From NCBI GenBank assembly GCA_029844215.1, contig CM056732.1, forward strand, positions 19,370,001-19,434,000: a DNA stretch of 64,000 bases, read 5' to 3'. Every line of letters begins with the position of its first letter. Position 1 is the first letter of the stretch. Source of the stretch: Przewalskia tangutica (taxonomy: Eukaryota; Streptophyta; Magnoliopsida; Solanales; Solanaceae). The notes beneath the pieces are model-generated. The model did not search any database, had not been told where the DNA came from, and saw nothing but the letters and a program-made list of their open reading frames with translations. Positions 1-10,475 of this stretch are shown here, one piece after another. Position numbers and translations under genes: made by a program.

Positions 1-411
1 ATGACTACGCACTTCAGGAAATATACAACTATGGCGGGACGGGCCCCGCCATACTCCCGATCAGACAAAAACTATCTACGGCAGGAGATCATACCAAAAG
101 TAGGGCCTCGGAAGAGATGGAGCTCGACACCAACGTAGAGATCCTAAGGATGCGGATCTAGCACTGCTTGCCTACTGCGGCATGAACGCAGCCCGAAGGA
201 GGTCGACAACAGTACTAAGTATGCGAAATCGTAAAGTACTTAAATGAAAACATATCATTTTTAAAACCGGTTTACAAATATGTGTGAAACAACCAGAAAC
301 GCGCATAGTGCCACATCACAAACAAGAGCAACAATAGGTAATCGTATACGTCTCTTGTCTAGGGCTGCGAATGATCGAAACAGGGCCACTCGCCACATCC
401 TCATTCTGCAA

Positions 412-612
412 GCCTAATCTCGGACTCCGAGTCCGCATAGGCCACTCGCGTGGGCCCGCATGAGGTATAACCCGCATCGGTGCTACTCCTCGGCGTAAAT
501 CTGCCCCGACTCATTGTCCGCATGGCCACATAGACGCATGAGGCATAACCCGCATACTAACTCGGAACTCGTAGCTCGCGATAGGCCCCCGGACCCGCAT
601 GAGGTATTCTCG
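412..612 (-). repeat. Tandem-like GCATGAGG repeats inside the LTR
   Basis: Several spaced copies of the unit CCCGCATGAGGTATAACCC and variants occur (around 448-475, 532-556 and 590-612). The reverse complement, ATGCGAGGAATACCTCATGCGGG-like, recurs at the same relative place in the other Tekay LTRs. Each unit is itself partly palindromic. Confidence 0.65.
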
Positions 613-1976
613 AATCACGGTCCTGCATCGCTGAGTCTACCCGCGTCGGAGGCAGCTTAACCCCCGGTATCATCTCAAGAGGTGAGTGATAGTATACTAA
701 CATAACAACTTATCTTTAAGTAACATAAGCACAACAAGGATACTCACCTATACAAACGTTACAAGATACTAACACACATAGCATCATATCATGTCTACTT
801 ATCAAACCATCTTATTATTCTTTTCACAATATAAGTCCGTTATAAACACATAGGCAAACTTGTTTCTTTTATCAATCTTAAGTGGTTATACTTACTTCCC
901 ATAAAGCTAGTATAACTCTTAAGCTTCTGTTTAAAAACCAATTAGTTCTCTTACATTAATAAATGGTTCATGAGTCCTTTGAAATGTTTTGATTCTTTAT
1001 TATTTAGGCTTAAGCGTGAGGCATTCCGTAAGTATTATTCAAGCTTAAGCGTGAGGCATTGCCGTAAGTATCATTCGATTAACACGTACGCGTCTACCGT
1101 ACTATATACATATTGTAAAATATCATGCTTTAGGAAGAATCACATACCTTCCGTGAAATCCACCGCCAAGTCGAGTATGTCGCTATGAAGAATCAACTAT
1201 AATAGTCACAGATATCTATCAAGGTCTAGACTATTCGTAGGTCATTCTAAACAGAGGGTCCTCAATTACGGAAAGTCGGGCAGCAACCCTACGGTGAGTT
1301 ATATAAGTTCATGTGAAAACAGATCATGTAAATCTGATTTGATTATTCTTCTTTAAACCCTTCAAGTGATTAACACTTCAATTCTATTCTGTGATATACT
1401 TCTAAGTATTTATATTATTCTTATTCTACAACAGTAAGTATTCTTTAATACAAAAGAGGGTTAGGATTAGTTACCTCGGTAAGCCCAATAATATCCTAGA
1501 AAAGTCGCGCCTGAGCAAGGTTTTGCTCCTAAGTTGTATGCTCCAAGGAAACCTTAGAAGTTCTTCACAACTTCTACTAAGTGCTAAGGTATTTGGGCTA
1601 GGGTATTTTGGGCATTATAACAATACAAGAAGGCAACTTTTCTACCAAGGGAGGGGGGGTAGGTTTCGGCTAGGCTAGGGGGTGGGGTAGCCTCGGCAAG
1701 CTTCTCGAGGGAGGTGTGTTTGGACGAAACAACAAGAGGAGAGAGGAGGATTTGCGACTTAGGTAGATTGCTCAATTTAGGATGAAATAACTCTTCAACA
1801 AAGGGGGTATTTATAGGTCAAGACATGGCCAACCAATGGCCAAGATTGTGCCAAGTGCAAGGCAAGTGTAGGGTGAGGATTTAGGCAAGTGTCCTTGGCC
1901 AACTTGCACACAAAATATCTAGCCAACTTTATGACAAGGCTTGGCATCCATTCGGCCCTATTGCCGTGACAAGTCC

Positions 1977-2014
1977 ACCAATGAGAGGGTGGAAAGTGTC
2001 GCCCTCTCATTGGT
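1977..2014 (-). other. 13-bp perfect inverted repeat in LTR U3/R
   Basis: The arms ACCAATGAGAGGG and CCCTCTCATTGGT flank a 12-base loop. An inverted repeat of different sequence occupies the same relative position in the Gypsy-1 and Gypsy-2 LTRs (28679-28706 and 32482-32509), so the pairing is kept while the bases change. Confidence 0.7.
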
Positions 2015-2221
2015 CCAAAGTGTTACGTCTCTCGGAAAAATCCGCAAAAATAAGAAATGACATAGCCGGAATTTATCCTATGAAAGCTGTGGAAACGTTT
2101 CGTCGGAAAACCGTTCGCTTTGTGAGTTGTGCCTAAAAATCGTCCAAGGCCTAATCTTTAAGACCAAAACTTTTTGTACGTATTCCTTTACGTACATACC
2201 CTGGAAATACGGGGTATAACA

Positions 2222-2607
2222 GATCAATAACCAAGAAACGCATATATGAGGCCAATATTATAGGAGATATCAGACCCCTATAGGACAATGGCGTCGTAAC
2301 GACCCATACACTTCCACTCAGTTCCTTTGGCCGGTCTGACCCGATCCACCCAAGCAGAATAATTGGTGACCTTGGTCGTCCAGGTGCGTATGTTAGCCGA
2401 ACAGCGGTCGACAGTGAACTAGTCGAAGGTGAGAGGAAGGTCATATGTCACTGGGCTAAGATGTTGAGATAAAAGAACGTCGCCTTGTTCCAACCCACCA
2501 TATAGAGACAGAACCAACTGTTCATCAACAAGGACCAAGGCATTAGTTAGGTCTTTATCGGCTAGAGTGGTCCCATATATCTTCTGGAAAGAGGAAGAAG
2601 AAGCCAT
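2222..2607 (-). pseudogene. Plant-mobile-domain-like N-terminal fragment, cut by the LTR
   Basis: An ATG at 2607 opens a 62-codon frame starting MASSSSFQKIY and ending in a stop. Beyond it another frame reads a segment with WVDRVRPAKGTEWKCMG. That resembles the W-x-x-RV...G-x-W-x-x-x-G-I/R-x-D-A-I signature at the start of plant mobile domain (PMD, PF10536) proteins, which occur in transposons and in domesticated plant genes. The reading stops where the Tekay LTR begins at 2221, so the LTR probably inserted in it. The family call is by motif only and rests on a frame change; it could instead be an unrelated host exon. Confidence 0.4.
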
Positions 2608-4439
2608 GACATCCGAGTAAGAAAAGGGCCGATATTAGGATTTTTTATGCAGAAGGGAAAAGATCGGAGATGCCTGTAAGATCAAGTGAAATTTCTCAAT
2701 AAAATGTCTCTTCTTAGGTAGATCTCGATGCGCGTCGGAAATTAAGGCTACCTCTTCGAATGCACGGTTAGAAAATATTGGGACTGATTCGTGGTAATAA
2801 AGACACATCGATTTAAGGGGAAACCCAATTCAGAATTAATCATCATTGCATCCACTGGAGACGAGATGATTTAAGTGACATGCGCGACTGTTAGACTAAA
2901 ATGACAACTACTTTCGGATACATCAACTCAATAGTCACACTCGAGTTAATGTAGGAGGCAATTGTTAACACTCAAAAATAATTTAAGTGTTTAGCCGAAT
3001 TCAGTGACATCCGAACAGTTCCAGAGCCGAATTTAATCCTAGCCTTCGACTACAAGAACTTTATCGGCTACTAAGGCATCTTAGCCGAGTTGTTAGTTAG
3101 AGGTATGACTGAGACTCACTCATATGCAGATGCCTCAATGACCAATTCAAAAAAGTTTCCGGACCCCTAGAAGAGGTAACGACAACAACAACTAAAAGAA
3201 AGAGCCATTATCCGAGCAAAATGAGTAGAGGGTGAGAAAATCTGCACCACCTCCCCCATAGTCGGCTATTGAACTTAGTGGGTTACTTGATGACTGACAT
3301 GGGGGGATCATGTTTTACAATTTTTTCTTCTCTTTGTACTATAAATAGGAACATTCTTTGTATATACAAACACAACCAATCAATCAAACAACTCAATTTT
3401 TATCTATCTTTATCCTTTACTTTACTGTACTCAGCTGCATTCATGTTTCTTACCTCTTAGTTTACTCATACCACCGTCCTAACGCTTTCTGGAGTAGTTG
3501 GAGAACTCATTGCTGGAAATTAGAGTTACGTTTCCAGCCAAATCGCTTAAGTTAAGAAATTAATTTATCTCCCGATACGGTCAGCCGATAAAACGGCAGA
3601 GAACATAATTCGGAGCTAGAACATATACATAATAGTAATATATATTTATTGACTATTATATTAATAGACGGATATTCAGTGTAAAAGAAGCTTTTATCCC
3701 CTTTAAAAGAATTGTAAAAAAGGCTTTTAACATAATTCGCCTCTCGGTGAAAAATGATTATAGTCGCTAGCTAATATATAAAAATAAAAATAAAACATTA
3801 TGTATAAATATTTATAGTTTTTGTACATTACGAGTAATAAATATAAATGTATATTATTGGTTATTTATTTCGATGGACATCTATACCAAGTAAAATCCCT
3901 TTGTAAATTATGATTTACGTTGTGTCCTCTCGACCACACTTATTTCAATTTTTGTTCTCTTTAATAAAATTCTAGTAGCTAGTTTAGACTTTACGCAAAT
4001 ATTTTGTTTTAAGTGACTATTTAAATTTTTTCCTATTTATAAAAATTGTGTAAATATTATTCTTGAGAAATTATTCTTCTGGAGAATGGTAGATTTTGAT
4101 TTAATGTTTGTTCATATATTTCTCAACTTTATAGATAAATTATTAGACTATTTAACTTGTAAACTCTTAAACCATGATATAAAAAAATCATAAATGGCAA
4201 GAAAAATAAACAGAAAGTTATTTAAAAAATAGTCATCCCATCTTGATAATTAAAGGGGCAAAGCTTATAACAATAATATAATCTGTAGATACATAAGATC
4301 ATTATAGCATAATGTAATTTGAACGACAAATAGTCAAATACATCAAACTTTACTCAGATTATTATTTACCTCACATTGAAATAACACACCAAGTAGATAT
4401 TTTTTTAGCCCATGGGGTGAATTATTGCTCTATACTTCC
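2608..4439. other. Gene-free AT-rich spacer with an LTR-like stretch
   Basis: No coding frame is supported. The part from about 2889 to 3560 looks like a promoter or LTR U3: it has repeated AGCCGA motifs, a TATAAATA at 3340-3347 and a CA-rich leader after it. No second copy or target duplication was seen, so it is not called an element. From about 3600 to 4430 the DNA is plain AT-rich sequence downstream of the P450 relic. Confidence 0.5.
3340..3347 (+). promoter_or_regulatory. Possible TATA box
   Basis: TATAAATA sits in CTATAAATAGG, with a CA-rich, AT-rich leader beginning about 30 bases downstream, as in plant promoters and LTRs. No gene follows on this strand, so its role is unknown. Confidence 0.3.
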
Positions 4440-5000
4440 TCATCTTGGTATGACAATGAGTGGATCTTTCTTTGCCATAGTGACTTCTATGATATCATCC
4501 ATGTTCATCTCAATAGGGTCCATGTTATTAGGAAGAACCAATTCAAATTTATGAACTAATGAACCAATAATCATAGGCAACATCCTTAAAGCCACATATT
4601 GTCCAGCACAAATCCTTCTTCCTGAACCAAATGGTATGAACTCAAAGTCTTGGCCTTTGTAATCCAAGCTTGAATTAAGGAACCTGGTTTGAAACTCGAT
4701 GGATCGTCCCAGTACTCGAGCTCCCTTGCCATTTTCCACATGTTCTCTATGATTTGAGTGTCCCGTGGAATTCTGTATCCCATGACCTCGCACGTTTGCA
4801 CAACCCGGTGCAGAAAGAGTAGTGAACGTAGCGTCTCTTTCATACAAGCGTCTAAGTATGGCAAGTTCGGGAGATTTATTCTTTTACGATCATAATTTCT
4901 CCGTGATCGGTACAACCTTTACAATTTCATCGCGAAATCTTTTCATGGCTTTTGGATTTTTCAAGAGTTCCACTAGCATCCACCTCTGTTGGTCCTTCCT
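4440..5000 (-). pseudogene. CYP76-like cytochrome P450, 3' fragment
   Basis: Three consecutive frames on the minus strand together give the C-terminal part of a plant A-type P450: an I-helix exit (VELLKNPKAMKRFRDEI), a K-helix ExxR motif (MKETLR), the PERF region (WDDPSSFKP), the heme loop FIPFGSGRRICAG with its cysteine ligand, and the usual end DPLIVIPR before a stop at 4440. The spacing and wording are most like CYP76 hydroxylases. It is broken by at least two frameshifts (near 4900 and 4690) and has lost residues after ExxR. The N-terminal half is absent: copia sequence replaces it at about 5000. The P450 identity is certain; the subfamily is inferred. Confidence 0.8.
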
Positions 5001-5887
5001 GCTGCCAGTTAGACCCTGCACATTTGTACAAATGTGTGAGCCACAAGCGATATTCAATACCCAGGAATGAGAGTTATTTATAGACATATTTATTTCAATG
5101 ATGTATATACCTTGTCCACCAGAGGTAGAAGTACCTGGTGTTTTTCCTCCTCCTGGTGCAGTACAATCCTTATTCCAATGCCCCTTCTTGTTGTAGTTGA
5201 GGCACACATCCTTAGCCGGAATCACCTTCTTCTTCTTCACACCTCCCTTAGGCTTGGGTCAACAGGCGTACCGATATTGTGGAGTTGGTCCGCCAATTTC
5301 TTGAGTCGTTTACAATAGGCTGAAATGTTAGGAAAATCTTCCATGTTGACATGTGAAAATTCCTGCTCAAGAGTGACAACTTGAATTTTTTTGTTATCCT
5401 GGAATATATCACACACCCTATTTCAGGTAGCTATTGCTGTAGCGTCAGGTTCAATTATCGTCTGTAAGAGGTCTGTAGAGACAGTGTAGTAAATTCACTA
5501 GAGAACGATAGCATCAAGGGTTGTCCATAACGTAGGATTTTCCTCGGGGTAAACACCTTCTCCACGCCATGTATCAAGGGGATTATATGATGGAGGAATT
5601 GATGCGAGCGTGAAATTTGAATAATTCCGCCCACGTCACGTATTGGACGTTTTCCATTTCAAGAATATGGATGTGGTTCTTGGTGTTGAAAACTGTAAGC
5701 GCAGAATAAAACATGTTCTTTGACGTAGACATAACGAAAGAACAATATGTGAATTAGAGATTTGGAAGAAAATTTGGGAATAGAGGAGGAGAAAAAAATT
5801 ACGGAATTCGATAGTAGGTCAACGATAAAAAATGGGGGCAACAGAAGTGTTCGAGAGAAGTATTTTAGCCCTAGACTTATGATACCA
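5001..5887 (-). pseudogene. Decayed Ty1/copia gag-protease fragment fused to the P450 relic
   Basis: Reading left from 5887 there is a near-perfect initiator-Met primer site (TGGTATCATAAG, 5876-5887). It is followed by gag of the copia UBN2 type, in several frames with stops: ...DLLQTIIEPDATAIA, then VVTLEQEFSHVNMEDFPN, then LKKLADQLHNIGTPVD. A degenerate zinc knuckle (CLNYNKKGHWNKDC) and a protease start follow, in which the catalytic DTG is replaced (VLNIACGSHICTNVQG). The frame 5240-4890 runs from this protease straight into P450 codons. It could not encode a working capsid or protease. Confidence 0.75.
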
Positions 5888-6097
5888 TGAAAGAAATAAT
5901 CCCTTGATTATTTTCATTGATAATGAGAGGTATATATATATAAATATACAATTCCTAAATATGGTGAATATAGGAAAATAATTCTACCTTTTCCTACTAT
6001 AATTCTAATATATTTTCATAGTACAAGACTAATACCATAATTACAATTATACATGAATTACAATTTATGGAGTCCAAATTGGACCATGATATCCACA
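5888..6097 (-). repeat. Probable short copia LTR (5' LTR of the fragment)
   Basis: On the minus strand this stretch starts TGTGGATATCATGG and ends ...TTTCTTTCA directly against the primer site, fitting a TG...CA LTR of about 210 bp. It has a TATATATATACC box about 60 bases before the end. No partner LTR is present, so the outer boundary is inferred. Confidence 0.5.
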
Positions 6098-6876
6098 TGT
6101 ATATCGGTCTTTTAGTGTGAAGCCTAATTCATCGCCGATACTATGAAGATCATATGCAGAATGTAAAACGCTGATCGACCTGAGCGATCAGGTCGACGTG
6201 GGGTTGGAAGGAGTGGTAAACCCCCCCTCCCGGGGGAGTAGGGGGAGGAGTCCCTGAAAATTTTATAATGTAAGATTATTTAGTGGAGAATATTTTGAGA
6301 ATTTCAGGCTTGTATTATGATCGGTCTAGTTTTCGCTATATATATTCTAGGGCACCATTTTCTTTTTCAGATAGAGAAAAAGAGAGAATTGTAAACACAA
6401 ACTCTCTATTATGATAATAGTGAAATATGCAGCGGCAAAATGGACGCAACTCTCGTATTGAGAGTGAAACACTATAAATTTGTGTGTTATTCACTTATTT
6501 ACTATCTTCGGTCAGATTTGAGACTCAAATGATAATATTATTAACTATTAAATTCTGTTTTAGTATCATGTAACATCAAGAAATATACCCACTAAAAGTT
6601 GCAGAGAACACGATTTACAAGGAACCTGGAAATTACAAAAAAATGACTGAAAGGGTCGAAACTCAAAAGGTAAGCAAAGTAACAAAAACCCAAATCAGGG
6701 GTAAAATAGATCTTAGAAGGATGATACAAATGTCATTTGGTTAAAAGGTGTGGCCTTTTGTCTAACAGAAAAAAGCACACACACAAAGTAATAAAGTACA
6801 ATATCCTTAACACACACACAAATTAGATTGAAGATCTATGGAACAATAAAAACAAAATTAAATAAACTCGAATGTC
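6098..6876. other. Gene-free stretch with LTR-like promoter features
   Basis: There is no supported coding frame. A GC-rich inverted repeat (CCCCCCTCCCGGGGGAG near 6221-6237), a CTATATATATTC box near 6338 and an AGAGAGAATTG leader suggest a U3/R region of an old LTR or a promoter. No second copy was found in the window. The stretch ends with AATTC (6877-6881), the target duplication of copia-1. Confidence 0.4.
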
Positions 6877-6881
6877 AATTC

Positions 6882-7549
6882 TGTTGGAACTTGTAGAAGA
6901 AGAAGAGTAAAGTGATAAAAAATGACTTCGACAAAAATTGGTCGAAGGGCCGAGGCGCTTGATGGCAGGGCCTAGGTTCTTAATTTCCAGTAAGTTATTG
7001 GAATTACCGAAATGAATTAGGGCTGGGGCGCTAGAGGCAAGAGCCGAGGCGCTTCGCAACGGTAATTTCCAGATTTGAACCAAAAGTTGTGTCTCTTCAC
7101 ATAAGGTCACAACCTTTAGGTGAAAGGGTGCTTATGGTCGAATTTTATGCTTTATAAAGCATGTTGATCACGTGTTAGAAGACACAACACAATACACTTA
7201 ACAATCAATCATTAAACTCAATTAATGATCTAAGATTGTTGCTTAATCTTCATCTTCTTCCCACAAGAATATTTTTGAAAAACACATAAAGTAAATTCGC
7301 TAGAAGTGAAGTTCTTGTGCTAGAACTCTCACTTAGATAGTTGTATCCTCAAGGCAGATGTCCGTAGAACTACAACACAAGTGAAAATGATTTTTTGTCT
7401 TAGGACACTGCATCAAACAAGCCTCTATCTACACCAAGTTAGTATGTGTTTAGGTATTTGTTGTACTTACTGTTGTTGATTTAAAGTTATCTTGAATTAT
7501 TTGAATTTTATTGTGTTTATTCATTGATGAGTCCAGATTGACACTAACA
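6882..7549 (+). repeat. Copia-1 5' LTR
   Basis: TG...CA, 668 bp. It matches 26247-26981 throughout, including the GGTCGAAGGGCCGAG segment and the ATCATTAAACTCAATTAATG segment. The internal sequence after it starts ATCTAAGATAAAAATT, which is not the common plant TGGTATCAGAGC primer site. Confidence 0.92.
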
Positions 7550-7639
7550 ATCTAAGATAAAAATTTTAGAAAACACATTTCCTAATTTGTTGAGTTTGCA
7601 ATTTTTTTTCCAGAGAATACTTTTTCCTGATATGCAAAT

Positions 7640-9498
7640 ATGGATCAATCTGGATCATCAATGGTGAAAAATCATGTGGAGAAACTCGAGAAATTCAAGG
7701 GTTCTGATTTCGAACACTGACAACAAAAGATGTTGTTTTATTTGATCACTCTTCATGTGGCAAATGTACTGACTGTTGAGGCTCCAACGGCATTGCCGGA
7801 AGGAGACGGGGAGAATGCTCCTACTGATGTGGAGAGAGCCGAAACGCTATTGAGACTTGGTGGAGCCAAGAGTTTCTTTGCAAGAACTACATTCTCAACG
7901 CCTTGGATGATACTCTCTGTGACATATACTCCACATTCGGATCAGCATGAGAGTTATGGCAGTCATTGGAGAACAAGTACAAAATTGAGGTTGCTTGTTC
8001 GAAGTAGTTCTTCGTCGGCAAGTTCTTAAACTTTAAGATAAGTGATGCAAAACATGTTGTCAAGCAAGTGGAGGAACTCCAAGTCATCATGAACTAGAGG
8101 TTGAAGGTATGTGCCTTAACCAAAATTTCCTTATTGCTGCTATTATTGAAAAATTTCCTCCTTCTTAGAAGGATTTTAAGATTTATTTGAAGCATCTAAC
8201 GGAGGAAATGAGTTTTGAGCAACTGGTTCTGAAAATTCGTGTTGAAGAGGACAACCGGAAGAATGAAAGGGTTGATGCTGTTTCACTGGAGCCTAATGCC
8301 AACATGATAGAGGGAAATGCTTCCAAGGCCAAGTTTCAGAAATGCAAGGGCAAATTTGTTGGTGTCAATCCATCTTTTGCAACCGGGAGAAATGCACTAG
8401 CCCCACAAATGACCAATGCATTCAAGAAACCACAACCAGGACTATGTTGGGTATGTGGAAAACTTGGGCACAAAGCAAAATATTGCCGTCCTCGCAAGAG
8501 TCAAGGTGGTGGTGTTGGAGGTTCGAGTAATGTCAACCAAACCAACCGGGCTGAAACTAAGAACCAATTCACTGGGGTTGTGGTTGCTCAAGAAAATCTG
8601 GTTACAAATTCAACCGATTGGTGGATGGACACGGGTGCTACAAGGCATGTATGTTCAGAGAAGGACATGTTTTCATCTTACCAAGCCATCAAAGATGGAG
8701 AACCACTGTTCGTGGGAAATGTCGCTGCTGTGAAGGTAGAAGGGAAAGGGAAGGTGACTTTGAAGCTCACTTCCGGGAATGATCTTGTGCTCACAAATGT
8801 GTTGCACGTGCCTGAAATTTGTAAGAACTTAATTTATGGGCCTGTTCTTAGTAACAAAGACTTCAAAATTGTAATAGAGTCTGACAAATTTGTACTCACC
8901 AAAGGTGGGATGTATGTAAGAAAGTGTTACCTCAGTGAGGGGCTCTTCAAACTAAGTATTGTACCTACTCAGGCAGTTGCCATTATTAATGAAAATGAAG
9001 GCGCTAGCTCTGATTCTATGTATATGGTTGATTCCCCTTCTTTATGGCATTCTCGATTAGACCATGTTAATTATCGTTCCTTACAAAGAATGGTAAAGAT
9101 AGCCATGTCACCAAAATGTTCTATGAATAAAATGACTAAATGTGGGGTTTGCATAGAGTCAAAATATGCAAGTCATCCTCATAAATCTGTTGTGAAATCA
9201 AATGAAGTTCTTGGTTTAATTCATAGTAATTTGTGTGATTACCAAGCAACCCCATCGCGTGGAGGAAAGAATTATTACATATCTTTTATAGATGATTGCA
9301 GTAAATTTTGTTATGTATACCTAATACATACCAAAGATGAGGCTTTGAACATATTTAAAACATACAAAGCAGAAGTGAAAAACCAACTTGACAAAAGAAT
9401 TAAGATTCTAAGGTCAGACAGAGGTGATGAATATCAATCCAATGAGTTCAAAGAATTATGTTATACTCATGGTATAGTTCATCAAACCACTGCGTCAT
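7640..9498 (+). pseudogene. Copia-1 gag, protease and first half of integrase
   Basis: The gag ATG is at 7640 (MDQSGSSMVKNHVEKLEKFKG), but a stop follows and gag continues through two or more frames to 8186. From 8187 one frame is open for 437 codons up to the break at 9498. It holds the CCHC zinc knuckle (CWVCGKLGHKAKYC, about residues 87-100), the aspartic protease active site (WWMDTGATRHVC, Asp about 148), the pre-integrase LWHSRLDHVNYRSL motif, and the integrase core with FIDDCSKFCYVYL and SDRGDEY. The frame is cut at HQTTA and resumes at 23518. In an intact element the polyprotein would package, mature and integrate the cDNA. Confidence 0.9.
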
Positions 9499-10306
9499 TG
9501 TTAGACATATTTTATACACACTTTTTGAGTCATTTTTAGTTAGTATTTTATTCATTTCATCTGTGTTTAGTATAGTATTAGGGTCGTTATTCTTTATTTT
9601 GAGTCACAGCGGTTCAAAAAGGCAAAATGGCGAAAAGGAGCAAAAAACGAGCATAAAAGGAGGGTCCCGAGACAAAAAAGGTTGAAAATTGGATATTCGG
9701 AAGAAGGCAAAGCAGGACCGCGGTGCCATTTTTCGGCACCGCAGTGCCGAGGCGGGTCTGCACGAGAAAAAGTCGATTTTCCAATTTTTCGAAGGGCAAA
9801 AGGGTCTGAAACATATTTTTTCTCAATTATAAAATCTCTAAACCCTAACCTTATTATTCATCTGGGATCTTACATCTCATATCATACTTTGGAGAGGAAA
9901 AAGAGGCTACAACACAAGATTGAAGACAACTTTGGTTCAAGTTTCGTTTCTTTTCTTTGTTTTTATTTCAGTTTATGTTGGTTTGTATTAGTTATTGACA
10001 TGACAATGTTTAGGAGCTAATTACTTAATTAGGGCTTTCCTATTGAATCGCTTGAAACGTTCTTTCATGAATTAATGCATTAGTTTGATTTCTTTTTCAC
10101 TTGATTAAGATTTATTCAATATTGGTATGAATTTTTGATAGTTAATTGATCACTAATTATCATAATCTATATGATTTCGAATCAAGAACCGAGAGGAGAG
10201 ATTTGGATATCTTGTAATTGAATAGACATAGGTTAAAATCGCGGACGAAAGTACCCCGATACTTGTGTAGCATTATAGGTTATTGTTCTTAATCCTCCTA
10301 TGTGAT
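9499..10306 (+). repeat. Athila-A 5' LTR, first part
   Basis: It matches 22301-23106 almost base for base, including the GC-rich hairpin ACCGCGGTGCC / GGCACCGCGGT (one base changed here) at about 9717-9746 and an ATTATAAAATC box near 9828. It stops at TATGTGAT (10299-10306), the left target duplication of the hAT-like insertion. The LTR resumes at 19522. Confidence 0.9.
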
Positions 10307-10475
10307 TAGTAATGGCGGTCCGATACTTCAGAATTACCCGAGAACCGACGCAGAACCCGATCGATACTTGACCAAACCTTAACGGCCCTGACACGAGTAC
10401 CAAAAAATACTGACCGATAGAGCCGGACCGAACCCAGAAATACCCAGAACACCCCAACCTCAGCCCCTCCACCAC

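Larger units (their letters stand above)
1..2221 (-). repeat. Tekay-type Ty3/gypsy LTR, truncated by the window start
   Basis: Read on the minus strand, this begins TGTTATACCCCGTATTT at 2221 and runs off the window. It shares the organisation of the two complete Tekay LTR pairs further in: a TGTTAyACCCCGTA start, an inverted repeat near the likely promoter, a cluster of GCATGAGG-type repeats, a CGCATACTTAGTA block, and a segment around 30-55 whose reverse complement matches GGCGGGGCCC-TGTCCCGCCA near their 3' ends. No internal gag or pol is visible, so it could be a solo LTR or one end of a full element. Much of it differs in sequence from the other two, so it is a separate subfamily. Confidence 0.8.

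Noticed and set aside
2889..3560. Complete LTR or TRIM element
   Set aside because: Promoter-like features only; no second copy, no primer site and no target duplication could be found.
5659..5841. 60-codon minus-strand frame MPPFFIVDLLSN as a gene
   Set aside because: It lies in the leader of the decayed copia fragment and has no domain.
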